DNA from: Alphaproteobacteria bacterium Ga0077535
Lineage (GTDB): Bacteria > Pseudomonadota > Alphaproteobacteria > Caulobacterales > Aquidulcibacteraceae
DNA: 64,000 bases
Direction of reading: 5' to 3'
Assembly: GCA_001464425.1 (NCBI GenBank)
Contig: LNEK01000019.1
Span: forward strand, 1-64,000
Shown here: in pieces, positions 25,870 through 34,781 of the stretch
Position numbering within the stretch: position 1 is the first letter of the stretch
How the letters are laid out: each line of letters starts with the position of its first letter
Notes under the pieces: generated by a model
Seen by the model: the letters and a program-made list of their open reading frames with translations, nothing else
Told to the model about the DNA's origin: nothing
Databases searched by the model: none
Made by a program: the position numbers and the translations under genes

Positions 25870-27567
25870 ATGTCTCAGCCAGCTTTGCAGCACGTGCGCG
25901 CCGATTTGGCTCACACGGACGAGCTCATTGCCTCGGTGCCCGCGCTCCCGTCCTCGGATGAAGCGGATTTTTCGACCCGCGAAGCCCGCCGACTCGCCGA
26001 CCTGGCCGCAGAATTTTGCCTCTTCGGCCTGCGCATTGACCAAATTCAGTGGCCGCAGGGTGACGCTACGGCGGAAGAAGCATCGGCAGAAAAGCCCTTC
26101 CTGGCCGTCGAGGAGCCGACGTCGGCGCCCGCTAATGACTCCGCCCACAGCCGCGCTTTCCCGGCCCTGGCGCACCGTGGGCTGCACATCGAGCCTCGCT
26201 ACGCCGTCCGCCTCATTCAGATTGTCGATTGGGTCATCGTCGCCCTGGCCGCTCAATTCGCCGCGTTCTGGGGCGCAGGCGCTGGACTGCTCGAACTGCC
26301 GCTAGGCGCGGCAGCGGCCTTCATCCTCGGCGCTCTCTCGCTGAAGGCCGGTCTCTGGATCACAGAGACCTACCGCGTGACCCCACGCCGCTTGCGTCCA
26401 GAGCGCAGCGTCGGCGGTCTTGCGCTGGGGGCCATCCTCGGTGTCATCGTCGCCAACGGGCTTGCACCGGACGCGCGCAGCGCAGCAGCGCTTGCCGCTA
26501 CACTGCCTCTCGCCGCGATGTTGCTCGTCGGCATCCACGGCGCGCTCGCCATTTGGATCGGCGCCGCGCACGCAAAGGGCGTCTTCTCGGAAAACATCAT
26601 TCTCGTCGGCGCCACTGACGCCGCCGAACGCCTCGCCGCGCGCGCCGCGAAAACGGGCGAGTCGCGCATCGTCGCCATCGTCGACGATCGCCTCTCGCGC
26701 GCACCAGGCGCACTCGCTGACATCCCCGTCGGCGGCAACCTGGACGAACTGCTCGCATGGCCCGGCCTGCCGCACGTCGACCGGATCGTGATCACCGTTA
26801 CGCAGAAGGCCGAAACGCGCGTGCGCGCCATGATCGAACGCCTGAGCTGCATCCCCAACCGCGTCGATCTCTTGCTTGATTATGACACTCAAAGCGTCAA
26901 CGGCGCACGAGTTCAGCGCTTTAGCGGCGCCGCCGTCGCCTGTGTCTCCGGTCGCCCACGCAGCAGCCGCCGCGCCACGATCAAGCGCGCGCAAGACCTC
27001 ATCCTCGGCGCTGGCCTCGTCGCCGCCTTCGCACTTCCGATGCTGATCATCGCAGCTGCGGTTAAGTTCACCAGCAAGGGTCCGGCGCTCTACCGTCAAC
27101 AGCGTCACGGCTTCAACAACCGCATCATCACCGTGCTCAAGTTCCGCACGATGCGTCACGATCCGGCTGCGCCGCTGAAGCAAGTCTGCGCGAACGATCC
27201 GCGCTTGAGCCGCATCGGCGCATTTCTACGTCGCACCAGCCTCGATGAGCTGCCGCAACTCTTCAACGTGCTGCGCGGTGAAATGAGCCTTGTCGGCCCG
27301 CGTCCGCACGCAGTCGGCATGAAGGCCGCCGAACGCGATCTGGAGCAAATTGTCGCTCAATATGCGCACCGCCACCGCGTAAAACCCGGCATCACCGGCT
27401 GGGCGCAAGTCAACGGCTCGCGCGGGCCGATCGAAACGCCCGCCGCCGTCCGCCGCCGCCTGAAGCTCGACCTCGACTATGTCTCGCATGCCTCGCTGTG
27501 GCTGGACCTTCAAATCCTGGTGCGCACGGTGCCGGTGCTGTTCGGCGATCGCCAAGCGGCGCGATGA
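25870..27567 (+). CDS. polyprenyl-phosphate sugar phosphotransferase (HfsE/PssY-like)
   Basis: A long-form initiating transferase that loads the first sugar phosphate on undecaprenyl phosphate. From the ATG at 25870 (AAGGG 11 bases upstream) it has 565 residues. An acidic N-terminal extension of about 110 residues comes first, then four hydrophobic segments (about 115-240), a Rossmann-like CoA_binding_3 region with [15 protein letters not shown], a fifth TM near 390 and the catalytic domain with [48 protein letters not shown] and [12 protein letters not shown]. An upstream ATG at 25831 is possible. It starts the hfs-like operon. Confidence 0.92.
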   Translation: MSQPALQHVRADLAHTDELIASVPALPSSDEADFSTREARRLADLAAEFCLFGLRIDQIQWPQGDATAEEASAEKPFLAVEEPTSAPANDSAHSRAFPALAHRGLHIEPRYAVRLIQIVDWVIVALAAQFAAFWGAGAGLLELPLGAAAAFILGALSLKAGLWITETYRVTPRRLRPERSVGGLALGAILGVIVANGLAPDARSAAALAATLPLAAMLLVGIHGALAIWIGAAHAKGVFSENIILVGATDAAERLAARAAKTGESRIVAIVDDRLSRAPGALADIPVGGNLDELLAWPGLPHVDRIVITVTQKAETRVRAMIERLSCIPNRVDLLLDYDTQSVNGARVQRFSGAAVACVSGRPRSSRRATIKRAQDLILGAGLVAAFALPMLIIAAAVKFTSKGPALYRQQRHGFNNRIITVLKFRTMRHDPAAPLKQVCANDPRLSRIGAFLRRTSLDELPQLFNVLRGEMSLVGPRPHAVGMKAAERDLEQIVAQYAHRHRVKPGITGWAQVNGSRGPIETPAAVRRRLKLDLDYVSHASLWLDLQILVRTVPVLFGDRQAAR

Positions 27568-29027
27568 ACGGGGCACGCTTCCTTTCGCTCGCGCCGCTGC
27601 AAGTGGTGCAGGCGCTCGTCGGCTTCGGCGCGCTCGCTGCATTCACGCGCCTGATGAGCGCAGAGGAATTCGGCCGCTACGCACTGGCGCTTTCCCTCTC
27701 GATGGCGGCGCACACACTGCTCTTCACCTGGGCCGAATCTGCTGCATTCCGTTTCTTCAGCATCTCACAAGCAGCTCGTCGCACCGCCGATCATTACGCA
27801 ACTCTGATCGCCATCGCCGTGGTGCTCGGCCTGGCAACGCTTCTGGTGACTGGCCTCGTACTCACCAACGCTGGCTTTAGCGCAGAGGCCAACACATTGG
27901 CCGCCTTCGCCGCCGGCGCAGCAGTGCTCCGCTTCGTCACGCGCCTCGGCCGTGAAAGCGACCGCGCCGCGCTTGCCTTCGGCCGCTACGCGCTGATGGA
28001 GACCGCGTACCTCGCGCTCGGCTTCGCCGCCGGCATCGCTTTCCTCACAATCATCGACCTCGGCCCAGCCGCGCCATTCGCCGGCCTTGCACTCGGCGGC
28101 GCCATCATTGTTCTCATCGACGCACCGCGCCTCTATCGCGAAGCAAAGGGCGGCTTCGTCACCTTCACGCGCGGCCGCCGCTACGCCGCCTACGGCGCGC
28201 CGCTGGCGCTTGCGCTCGCTGTCGATCTCGGCGTGCAGGCGGTTGCGCGCATCATGGTGTCGGCGCAAGCGGGCGATGCCGCGCTCGGCTCATACGCCGC
28301 CGCTTTCGGTCTCGCTCGCCCGCTCGACCTCATCTTTATCGGCGTCAGCGCCGCATTCGCACCGATGATCTTCGCCGCGTTCGAAAAAGACGGCCCCGAA
28401 GCTGCGCGCAAATCCGCACGCGATGCATTTGCGCTTCTGGCGGCGCTAGCGCTGCCAGCTTGCGTTGGCCTCGCGCTCGTCGCTGATCCGCTTGCCGCGC
28501 TGATGGTCGGCGAAAGCGTACGCACCGAAGCCGCTCATCTGCTGCCCTGGCTCGCGCTCGCCGGCCTCTTCTCAGGTTTCACCCTCTATTATTGGTCGGA
28601 AGCGTTTCAACTGACGCAGCGCACCGGCCTACGCGCCCTGCTCATGCTGGCCCCTGGCGCCATTCAGCTGTCTGCAACGTTTTTCCTCACGCCGCTATAC
28701 GGCGCGCTCGGCGCGGCCATGGCAGCGACCTGCGGCGCTGCAATCGGCTGCTGCCTGCTCGCCGTCGTCGGCCGCGGCCTCATCGCACTGCCCGTAAACA
28801 TCAGCGCGCTCACGCGCGCCTTCGCTGCCACCGCGGTGATGGCCGCTGGCCTCCTCGCGCTTCCGCAAGACGCCACACTCATTACGCAAATCTTTATCGG
28901 CGGCGCTCTCTACGCCGCCGCCGCGATCGCACTCGATTTACTTGGCGCGCGCAAGCGCATGTCAGCGGTTCTTCAAGCTCTTGTCACTAAGCTGCGCCGC
29001 TTCACTCTCAGTCATGGACTAAAATGA
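27564..29027 (+). CDS. polysaccharide flippase (HfsF-like)
   Basis: A 487-residue polytopic membrane protein (Wzx/MOP type) with about 12 to 14 hydrophobic segments. It starts SLAPLQVVQALVGFGALAAFTRLM and has SAEEFGRYALALSL typical of the family, plus paired GSYAAAFGLARPLDLI. The ATG at 27564 overlaps the HfsE-like stop (ATGA). Its position between an initiating transferase and an HfsG-like glycosyltransferase mirrors the Caulobacter hfsE-hfsF-hfsG order, so it is the probable holdfast repeat-unit flippase. Confidence 0.88.
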   Translation: MNGARFLSLAPLQVVQALVGFGALAAFTRLMSAEEFGRYALALSLSMAAHTLLFTWAESAAFRFFSISQAARRTADHYATLIAIAVVLGLATLLVTGLVLTNAGFSAEANTLAAFAAGAAVLRFVTRLGRESDRAALAFGRYALMETAYLALGFAAGIAFLTIIDLGPAAPFAGLALGGAIIVLIDAPRLYREAKGGFVTFTRGRRYAAYGAPLALALAVDLGVQAVARIMVSAQAGDAALGSYAAAFGLARPLDLIFIGVSAAFAPMIFAAFEKDGPEAARKSARDAFALLAALALPACVGLALVADPLAALMVGESVRTEAAHLLPWLALAGLFSGFTLYYWSEAFQLTQRTGLRALLMLAPGAIQLSATFFLTPLYGALGAAMAATCGAAIGCCLLAVVGRGLIALPVNISALTRAFAATAVMAAGLLALPQDATLITQIFIGGALYAAAAIALDLLGARKRMSAVLQALVTKLRRFTLSHGLK

Positions 29028-29974
29028 ACACCGCGCCCGCCGACCTTGGTGAACGCGTTCTTACGCTTGGCCCCGTTGCAGCAACAACGCCGCGCCTCAG
29101 CGTACTGACGCCGTTCCATCGCTACGACCCATCACCATTGCTTAACGCCATGGCCAGCGCTCCCGCTGACGTGGAGTTCGTGCTGCTTGATGACGGCTCG
29201 GGCTCAGCCGAATTGCTTGCGCGCGTGATTGACGCAGCCAATGCGACCGGCGCACCAGTGCGCGTGATCGTCTGGGCGCAAAACCAAGGCCGCGCCGCCG
29301 GCCGCAATCGCCTCGTCGCCCAAGCGCGCGGCGACTACGTGCTTTTCCTCGACGCCGACATGATTCCGGACTCGTCCGACTTTCTGAGCCGCTGGCTGTC
29401 CATCGCCGATATGTCACGCCCAGTCGCGGCCTTCGGCGGCCTCTCGCTCAACCGCGCTGCGATTACCTCCGAAACGGCGCTGCATCACAACCTGTTCGGC
29501 GCCTCTGATTGCCGCGACGCGCGCGCCCGCAATCAATCGCCAGCGCAATTCACAGCGTCCGCCAACCTCATGGTCCGCCGCGATTTCCTCGCCGCCCACC
29601 CGTTCGACAATCGCTTCGTCGGTTGGGGCTTCGAGGACGTGGATTGGGCGCTCAGCGCCGCCGCCAGCATCGAAATCCTTCACGTCGACAACTCCGCCAC
29701 GCATGCGGGTCTCGACGACGTCGACACGCTGATCCGCAAGTCCGCAGAAGCGGGTCCTAACTTTGCCCGTCTCGCCGCCAAGCACCCGCGTGAGGTCAGC
29801 CGCTTTAGCGCGCACCGCGTAGCCAGCTGGCTGCGTCTAGCGCCTGCGCGCGAAACGCTACGCAGCATTTTCGCCTGGATTGCCCGCGACCCGCTCGGCG
29901 CTGCCCCAATGAAACTCCGCCGCGCGGCGCTGAAACTTTACCGCGCCAGCCACTACGCCGAGCACCTGGCATGA
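29024..29974 (+). CDS. family 2 glycosyltransferase (HfsG-like)
   Basis: A 316-residue GT-A enzyme. Motifs are RLSVLTPFHRYDPSPLL at the N-terminus, a VLLDDGSGS loop, GRAAGRNRLVAQARGDYVLFLDADMIP with the DxD site near residue 108, and GWGFEDVDWALS near 205, which is the glyco_transf_7C-like acceptor domain signature. It overlaps the flippase and deacetylase genes by 4 bases each, so the operon is tightly coupled. In Caulobacter the equivalent HfsG elongates the GlcNAc-containing holdfast polymer. Confidence 0.88.
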   Translation: MNTAPADLGERVLTLGPVAATTPRLSVLTPFHRYDPSPLLNAMASAPADVEFVLLDDGSGSAELLARVIDAANATGAPVRVIVWAQNQGRAAGRNRLVAQARGDYVLFLDADMIPDSSDFLSRWLSIADMSRPVAAFGGLSLNRAAITSETALHHNLFGASDCRDARARNQSPAQFTASANLMVRRDFLAAHPFDNRFVGWGFEDVDWALSAAASIEILHVDNSATHAGLDDVDTLIRKSAEAGPNFARLAAKHPREVSRFSAHRVASWLRLAPARETLRSIFAWIARDPLGAAPMKLRRAALKLYRASHYAEHLA

Positions 29975-30729
29975 CCATGGACGCCTACGCACCGCCGCGC
30001 GATCCCATCGCCAAACTGCGTCGCCGCATGACGCAGTGGGAAGCCGCACGCCCGGCTATGCTAAGGTTCGATCGGCCGTTCCTCTCGATCAGCTTCGATG
30101 ACTTCCCCGCCAGCGCCGCCGACACCGGCGCGCGCATCCTCGAGAGCCATGGCGCACGCGGCACATTCTACGCCTCAGCTGGCCTCGCTAACACTGACGG
30201 CCCCTGTGGTCGCAACTTCTCGGCAAGCGATATCAAACGCCTCGCCGCAAACGGCCACGAGATCGGGTGCCATAGTTTCGGGCATAACGATTGCGCACAG
30301 CGCGACGTTTTCGAGACGCTGCAAGATCTTGCAAAAAACCGCGACGCACTCACAGAGATGGGCGCCGTCAAGTACGGACGCACTTTAGCTTACCCATATG
30401 GCGAAACGACCACCGCCCTGAAGAGAACTCTGCCGCCGCGTTTCGAAAGCGCCCGCGGCATTCTCCCGGGCCTCAATGTCGGCCGCGCCGATCTCGCGCA
30501 GCTGCACGCCTATGCCATGTTCGGCAAGCCCTTCGCGGCCATGCGCAGCGCTCTGAAACGCGCCGCTAAGCGCAACGCCTGGGTGATCGGATTCACACAC
30601 GACATCTCGGATACCCCATCGCCTTGGGGCACAAGCGCCGCCGACCTGGACGCCCTGCTTCGCGAAGCGCACGCGCTTGGCTTCACAGTGCTTCCTGTCA
30701 GCACCGCGCTAGAGCGGAGGACGCCATGA
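29971..30729 (+). CDS. polysaccharide deacetylase (HfsH-like, NodB domain)
   Basis: A 252-residue CE4/NodB-type deacetylase. The catalytic SFDDFPASA motif is near residue 37, the metal-binding GHEIGCHSFGHND near 90 (HxxxH), LAYPYGET near 130, and FTHDISD near 200. No signal peptide is seen, which fits cytoplasmic action on lipid-linked sugars. In Caulobacter, HfsH deacetylates the holdfast polymer and so affects adhesion. It overlaps both neighbours by 4 bases. Confidence 0.9.
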   Translation: MTMDAYAPPRDPIAKLRRRMTQWEAARPAMLRFDRPFLSISFDDFPASAADTGARILESHGARGTFYASAGLANTDGPCGRNFSASDIKRLAANGHEIGCHSFGHNDCAQRDVFETLQDLAKNRDALTEMGAVKYGRTLAYPYGETTTALKRTLPPRFESARGILPGLNVGRADLAQLHAYAMFGKPFAAMRSALKRAAKRNAWVIGFTHDISDTPSPWGTSAADLDALLREAHALGFTVLPVSTALERRTP

Positions 30730-31637
30730 CTAAAGTCAGTGTGATCATTCCAACGTTCCGGCGCCCGGATTCGTTCATGCGCGCGGCGCAAAGCGTACTT
30801 GCGCAACGAGATTTCGCGGACTTTGAACTTATCGCCGTGGATAATTCCCCGGAAGGCTCGGCGCTGCCCGCGTTCGAGCTTCTGTCGCGCGAAGTGAGCA
30901 TCCCGTTCCGTTGGACGCACGCGCCGACGCCGGGTGTCGCCCAAGCCCGTAACGCCGCGCTGATGCTGGCGCAGGGAGATCTCGTTGCCTGGCTTGATGA
31001 TGACGAGGAAGCCGAGCCAGGCTGGCTCGCAGCGCTTGTCGCCACCCGCCACGCCACAGGCGCACAAAGCGTGTTCGGCCCCGTAATCGCGCGCGCACCA
31101 GACGGCGCCCGCTTTGCCAGCTTCGGCGAGCGCATCTATGCGCGCAGTGGGCCACTCACCAGCGGCGTCACTTCGCAAAGCTACGGCATCGGCAATTCGC
31201 TTCAGCCCCGCAGCCTGTTCGATGGCGCAGCGCCATTCGACACCAACACCGACCAAACCGGCGGCGAAGACGATCGCCTGTTTGCATCGCTCCGCGAAGC
31301 CGGCGCGATCTTCGCGTGGGCCGCCGACGCGCGCGTCATTGAACATTTAGGCCAAGAGCGCGTCCGCATTCGCCACGGCTTGAAGCGCGCCTTTGCCTAT
31401 GGCCAAGGCCCCTGCGAAAACGCCTGGGAACAACGCGACTATCTCACGCTGGCGCGCCACATGTTGATTGGGGCCGGCCAAGTGATCGTATTCTCTGCGG
31501 CGAGCGCGATCGTTGTCGCTGGCTCTACGCCACACGCTCTGGCGCTTCTCGATCGCGCAGCACGCGGCGCTGGCAAAGTCTTCTGGTTCTTAGAGCAGCG
31601 CTTCTACGGCGAGGCGCTTGCGGCTCAGCCGATCTGA
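30726..31637 (+). CDS. family 2 glycosyltransferase (HfsL-like position)
   Basis: A 303-residue GT2 enzyme. The ATG at 30726 overlaps the deacetylase stop and starts TKVSVIIPTFRRPDS. An IAVDNSPEGSAL loop, TPGVAQARNAAL and the DDD site in VAWLDDDEEAEPGWL near residue 85 follow. GGEDDRLFASL near 185 is the acceptor-side acidic motif. A C-terminal hydrophobic segment lies near 245-265. It ends the plus-strand hfs-like run and overlaps the HfsB-like gene on the other strand by 13 bases. Confidence 0.87.
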   Translation: MTKVSVIIPTFRRPDSFMRAAQSVLAQRDFADFELIAVDNSPEGSALPAFELLSREVSIPFRWTHAPTPGVAQARNAALMLAQGDLVAWLDDDEEAEPGWLAALVATRHATGAQSVFGPVIARAPDGARFASFGERIYARSGPLTSGVTSQSYGIGNSLQPRSLFDGAAPFDTNTDQTGGEDDRLFASLREAGAIFAWAADARVIEHLGQERVRIRHGLKRAFAYGQGPCENAWEQRDYLTLARHMLIGAGQVIVFSAASAIVVAGSTPHALALLDRAARGAGKVFWFLEQRFYGEALAAQPI

Positions 31638-32308
31638 CGTAGCATCCGTTCGATCGCCATCACCGGCGCCGAGGCGCCGGCATAAATGAGCCCAATAACA
31701 TTCGCGCCTGCGCCGACGAGCGCGGCTTTCGCGGCGATAGCGGCAGGCGCCGCCCCGCGATCAGCCCCGACCACCATCACAACGCCATCCATATGCGGCG
31801 CGACCCGCAAGGCCAGATCGCTTCGATCAAGCGACGGCGCATCGACGACCATGTCAGCGCCGCCCGCGCGCGCCGCGCACCAATAGTCCGGCGCGCCCGA
31901 TACGGACACGCGGGCGCCAGAGGGCAACGCCCGAGAATCGAACACGCCAACATACGTGCGCGCGCGTCCGACACGATGAAATCCAAAGGCCGGCGCCGCC
32001 TCCTGCAGCGGCGCATTGGAGGCGCTCCTGACGCTGTAGAACGAAACGCCATTCAGACGCCCGTCGATGCTGGCGCCAAGGGGCGCCTGCGCACTCAACG
32101 CCTTGGCTAGGCCATTGCGTTTCAAATCCAGATCAAGCGCATAAGTCGCGCGCGGCCCAGCCATTGCGATATGCGCTGCTGCAGTCGTGACGCCTTCGCG
32201 CCGGCGCGCTGCAATGATCATCACTGCACGTCCACCGCCCGGACTCTTTGCAGGCTGCGCCGCCAGCGCATCAAGCACGCCCTCGACGGAAAATGTGACC
32301 TCCCTCAT
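31625..32308 (-). CDS. degenerate CpsD/CapB-type ATPase (HfsB-like)
   Basis: A 227-residue protein with the fold pattern of the BY-kinase/MinD-like partner of Wzz proteins but with broken ATP motifs. The Walker A site reads ARRREGVTTAAAH, with Val where the catalytic Lys of GKT should be, and the Walker B stretch is ADMVVDAPSL. There is no C-terminal tyrosine cluster. It is coupled to the HfsA-like gene by an ATGA overlap. In Caulobacter, HfsA and HfsB together form the co-polymerase for holdfast export, and the degenerate form fits that pairing. Confidence 0.75.
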   Translation of the reverse strand: MREVTFSVEGVLDALAAQPAKSPGGGRAVMIIAARRREGVTTAAAHIAMAGPRATYALDLDLKRNGLAKALSAQAPLGASIDGRLNGVSFYSVRSASNAPLQEAAPAFGFHRVGRARTYVGVFDSRALPSGARVSVSGAPDYWCAARAGGADMVVDAPSLDRSDLALRVAPHMDGVVMVVGADRGAAPAAIAAKAALVGAGANVIGLIYAGASAPVMAIERMLRQIG

Positions 32309-33816
32309 GCGCCGCCCTCGACCAGCGTCAGCGCTGGCTTGGTTTTCGCTGCAGGCGTCTCTTTTTTAGTCGACGCCTTAGGTTTAGGGGCCGGCTCGTG
32401 ACGCGGCATCACTGCCAGCACGGGCGTATCAAGCGCGCGCGCCGCGCAAGACGGCGTCGGGAAGCCGCGCCGCATCAACCCGCGCGAAAGGCCGGCCGCC
32501 AGCGCCACGATGCCTGCGATCAGAAGCGTCACCAACATGATCGGCCAGCGCAGGCTCTTGCCGTTATCGGTCGCCCGGCCCAGCATCTGGCTGCGCGCCC
32601 GCGCATCTTCAGCGCGCGTCGCGAAATTCTGCACATTGGTTTCAAGAATGGTTCGATCGCGCTGCAGCTGCCTAAATTGCGGCTCCAGCGCTTGCATCTG
32701 CCGCAGACGATCGCGCACCTGCTGGCGCTGCTGCGTTAGCGACTGCTCGCGACCACGCAAAGCCCGCGCTTCTGCCTCGGTCGCGAAGAGCTGGCCCGCA
32801 ACCTCCTGGCGCACAGGATTGGCGCCGCGCCGCGTGATACTTGGCGGATCGCCGCCAGCAAGATAGCCCTCCAATTGCGCTATACGCCGATCAACCTCCC
32901 GCACCGGCAGCGCATCTTCCTGATAGCGCGAAAGCAATTGCTGCCGTTCGATTTGCGCAGCAACCAACTCCCGCCGCGCATCGGACTCTGAATAGAGCGA
33001 TATCTCCGAAGGCTCATCGCGATAGCGCGCGCCAAGCGAAGCCGCACGCGCTTCCGCCTCGCGTCTGCGCGTTTGCGTATCGAGCAATTGCGTTTCGACG
33101 TCGCCCGCCCGCGCCGCCAGCGCCGCCAGTTCGCTCTCGAAATCGCCAATCTCGTGTTCGGTGAGAAATGCAGCCAAGGCAGCGCTGGCCGTAGCTGCGC
33201 GCGCGCCAAGATCAGTCGTTTGCGATGAAAGCGCTTCGAATTCACCGCCGACGAGCACGTTGCGGCGGTGTGTCAAATATTGCGCGACGAGCGCGTTGAG
33301 AGCCGCAGCAGCCACTTCCGGATTGCGATGCTCAAACGAGAGCCCGATTGCAGGCGTTTGCGGCGCCGTTTCAACCGTTAGATTCTCTGCAAAAGCGCGC
33401 TCAGCGGCGGCAAGCTTGCGCGCATCCGATCCCGATGCAGACGCGATTTGCGGATAGAGGGTGGCCAGGCCAACCGACTCGATCGCGCTGCGGATCACCG
33501 AGCCGGAGGCAATCATCCGCATTTCCGCGTTCACGACCGCGGCCATGTCCGGCGTTGCGCCAGCGCCAGCGCCGCCCGCCGTTGGCTGATACACATATTC
33601 CTGCCCGAGCCGCACCAGCAGCTCGGAGCGCGCCGTGTAAGTCTTTGGCGCCGCCAGCGCCGCCACCAGCCCAAGGGCGCAGATCGCGCCGCCGACCGCG
33701 AGCACGACGAAGCGCTCGGCCCACAGCATGGCCGCGAGATCAGCCAAGCTCAGCTTCGGCGTCTCGCCCCAGCCGAACCACGTGCGCTCTGCCCGCGCCT
33801 GTGCACCCGTCTTCAT
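32305..33816 (-). CDS. Wzz/GumC-type chain-length determinant (HfsA-like)
   Basis: A 503-residue inner-membrane co-polymerase without a kinase domain. From the ATG at 33816 (GGGAG upstream), the protein has a first TM near 33-53, a Wzz region with SELLVRLGQEYVY, a long coiled-coil (about residues 200-390), a GNVR-like PQFRQLQRDRTILETNVQNF stretch and a second TM near 425-445. A basic, Pro/Lys-rich tail follows. It is the partner of the HfsB-like protein downstream. An upstream in-frame ATG at 33936 would overlap the regulatory region and is unlikely. Confidence 0.88.
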   Translation of the reverse strand: MKTGAQARAERTWFGWGETPKLSLADLAAMLWAERFVVLAVGGAICALGLVAALAAPKTYTARSELLVRLGQEYVYQPTAGGAGAGATPDMAAVVNAEMRMIASGSVIRSAIESVGLATLYPQIASASGSDARKLAAAERAFAENLTVETAPQTPAIGLSFEHRNPEVAAAALNALVAQYLTHRRNVLVGGEFEALSSQTTDLGARAATASAALAAFLTEHEIGDFESELAALAARAGDVETQLLDTQTRRREAEARAASLGARYRDEPSEISLYSESDARRELVAAQIERQQLLSRYQEDALPVREVDRRIAQLEGYLAGGDPPSITRRGANPVRQEVAGQLFATEAEARALRGREQSLTQQRQQVRDRLRQMQALEPQFRQLQRDRTILETNVQNFATRAEDARARSQMLGRATDNGKSLRWPIMLVTLLIAGIVALAAGLSRGLMRRGFPTPSCAARALDTPVLAVMPRHEPAPKPKASTKKETPAAKTKPALTLVEGGA

Positions 33817-33860
33817 TGGCGCTCCCTGTTCGTGCGCGGAATGAAGTCTGACGGCATTTG

Positions 33861-33876
33861 GTAAATGATCATTCAC
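33861..33876. promoter_or_regulatory. imperfect 16-bp palindrome between hfsA- and hfsD-like genes
   Basis: GTAAATGATCATTCAC has dyad symmetry at all but one base pair, with a perfect AATGATCATT core. It lies 45 bases before the HfsA-like start and 78 bases before the HfsD-like start, in the divergent promoter region, so it may be an operator shared by both. Palindromes of this size can occur by chance. Confidence 0.35.
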
Positions 33877-33953
33877 CACCTTCCGCGAGGCTCTGCGCCG
33901 CTGCGCATGCTCCGTTAAGCATGTGCGAGCTAACAAACCGTTGGAGTTTGGCG

Positions 33954-34673
33954 ATGCGGAACGCGATTGCGATTACGGCGATGCTGATTGCGGCGGGGTT
34001 CGCGGGCTGCGCTTCCTTTGCGCGCGCTCAGGACGAAGCGCCGGCCGCGGCGCCGCCACCGGCTATGACCTATTCCGACGAGACACCCGCCTATCGCTTC
34101 TACCCAGGCGATGAGATCGAGGTCGCAATCTTTTCGGCGCCGGAACTAACGCGCACTGTCACGGTCGGACCGGACGGTCGCGTCGCGCTGCCGCTGCTCG
34201 GCGCCGTTCGCGCAGCAGACCTCACGGCCGAGGAACTGCACGACTCACTCGTTGCTCTGTACGCCGCACATCTGCGGATGCCCGAACTCACAGTAACACC
34301 GCGCACCTATGGCTCGCGCCAGGTCTTCGTCGGCGGCGAAGTGGCGCGCCCCGGCATCTACGAGATGCCTGCCAATATCGACGCCTTCCAAGCTGTCGCT
34401 CTCGCCGGCGGTTTCCTGCCAAGCGCCCGGCGCGGCGATGTGCTGGTGCTCTCTCGCGCCAGCGGCCAATCCAGCGTGGCCGAGGTCGACCTCTCCACCC
34501 GGGCGATGCGCCAAGGCTTTCCAGACGCCCAGCCGCTCCAACGCTACGATGTCGTCTACGTGCCGCGCTCGCGCATCAGCCAAGTGAACTTGTTCATGCA
34601 GCAATATGTTCGCGAAGCGCTGCCTGTGCAGTTCAGCTTCTATTACGACCTTGCCGGCGACCGCAGGAACTAA
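33954..34673 (+). CDS. Wza-type polysaccharide export protein (HfsD-like)
   Basis: A 239-residue export protein, divergent from the HfsA-like gene. The ATG at 33954 has GGAG 9 bases upstream and gives the signal MRNAIAITAMLIAAGFAGC, where FAGC at 17-20 may be a lipobox. The Poly_export domain has FYPGDEIEVAIFSAPELTRT and VALPLLGAVRAADLTAEEL, followed by an SLBB domain with FVGGEVARPGIYEMP and AVALAGGFLPSARRGDV. A second SLBB-like part ends near YDVVYVPRSRI. It would form the outer-membrane channel for the holdfast-type polymer. Confidence 0.9.
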   Translation: MRNAIAITAMLIAAGFAGCASFARAQDEAPAAAPPPAMTYSDETPAYRFYPGDEIEVAIFSAPELTRTVTVGPDGRVALPLLGAVRAADLTAEELHDSLVALYAAHLRMPELTVTPRTYGSRQVFVGGEVARPGIYEMPANIDAFQAVALAGGFLPSARRGDVLVLSRASGQSSVAEVDLSTRAMRQGFPDAQPLQRYDVVYVPRSRISQVNLFMQQYVREALPVQFSFYYDLAGDRRN

Positions 34674-34678
34674 TCTTC

Positions 34679-34699
34679 GGCGCCTCTGATTTAGGCGCC
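34679..34699. terminator. GC-rich stem-loop after the HfsD-like gene
   Basis: GGCGCCT (34679-34685) and AGGCGCC (34693-34699) form a 7-bp stem with a 7-base loop, just after the stop of the HfsD-like gene. No T-run follows, so it is a weak candidate for an intrinsic terminator. Confidence 0.35.
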
Positions 34700-34781
34700 T
34701 GCCGACGGCTTGGCCTGTTCCGACTTATTTTTGGCCAGCGGAGACTGTGTTTCGCTGAGCAATTGGCGCATCCTGCGGCAG

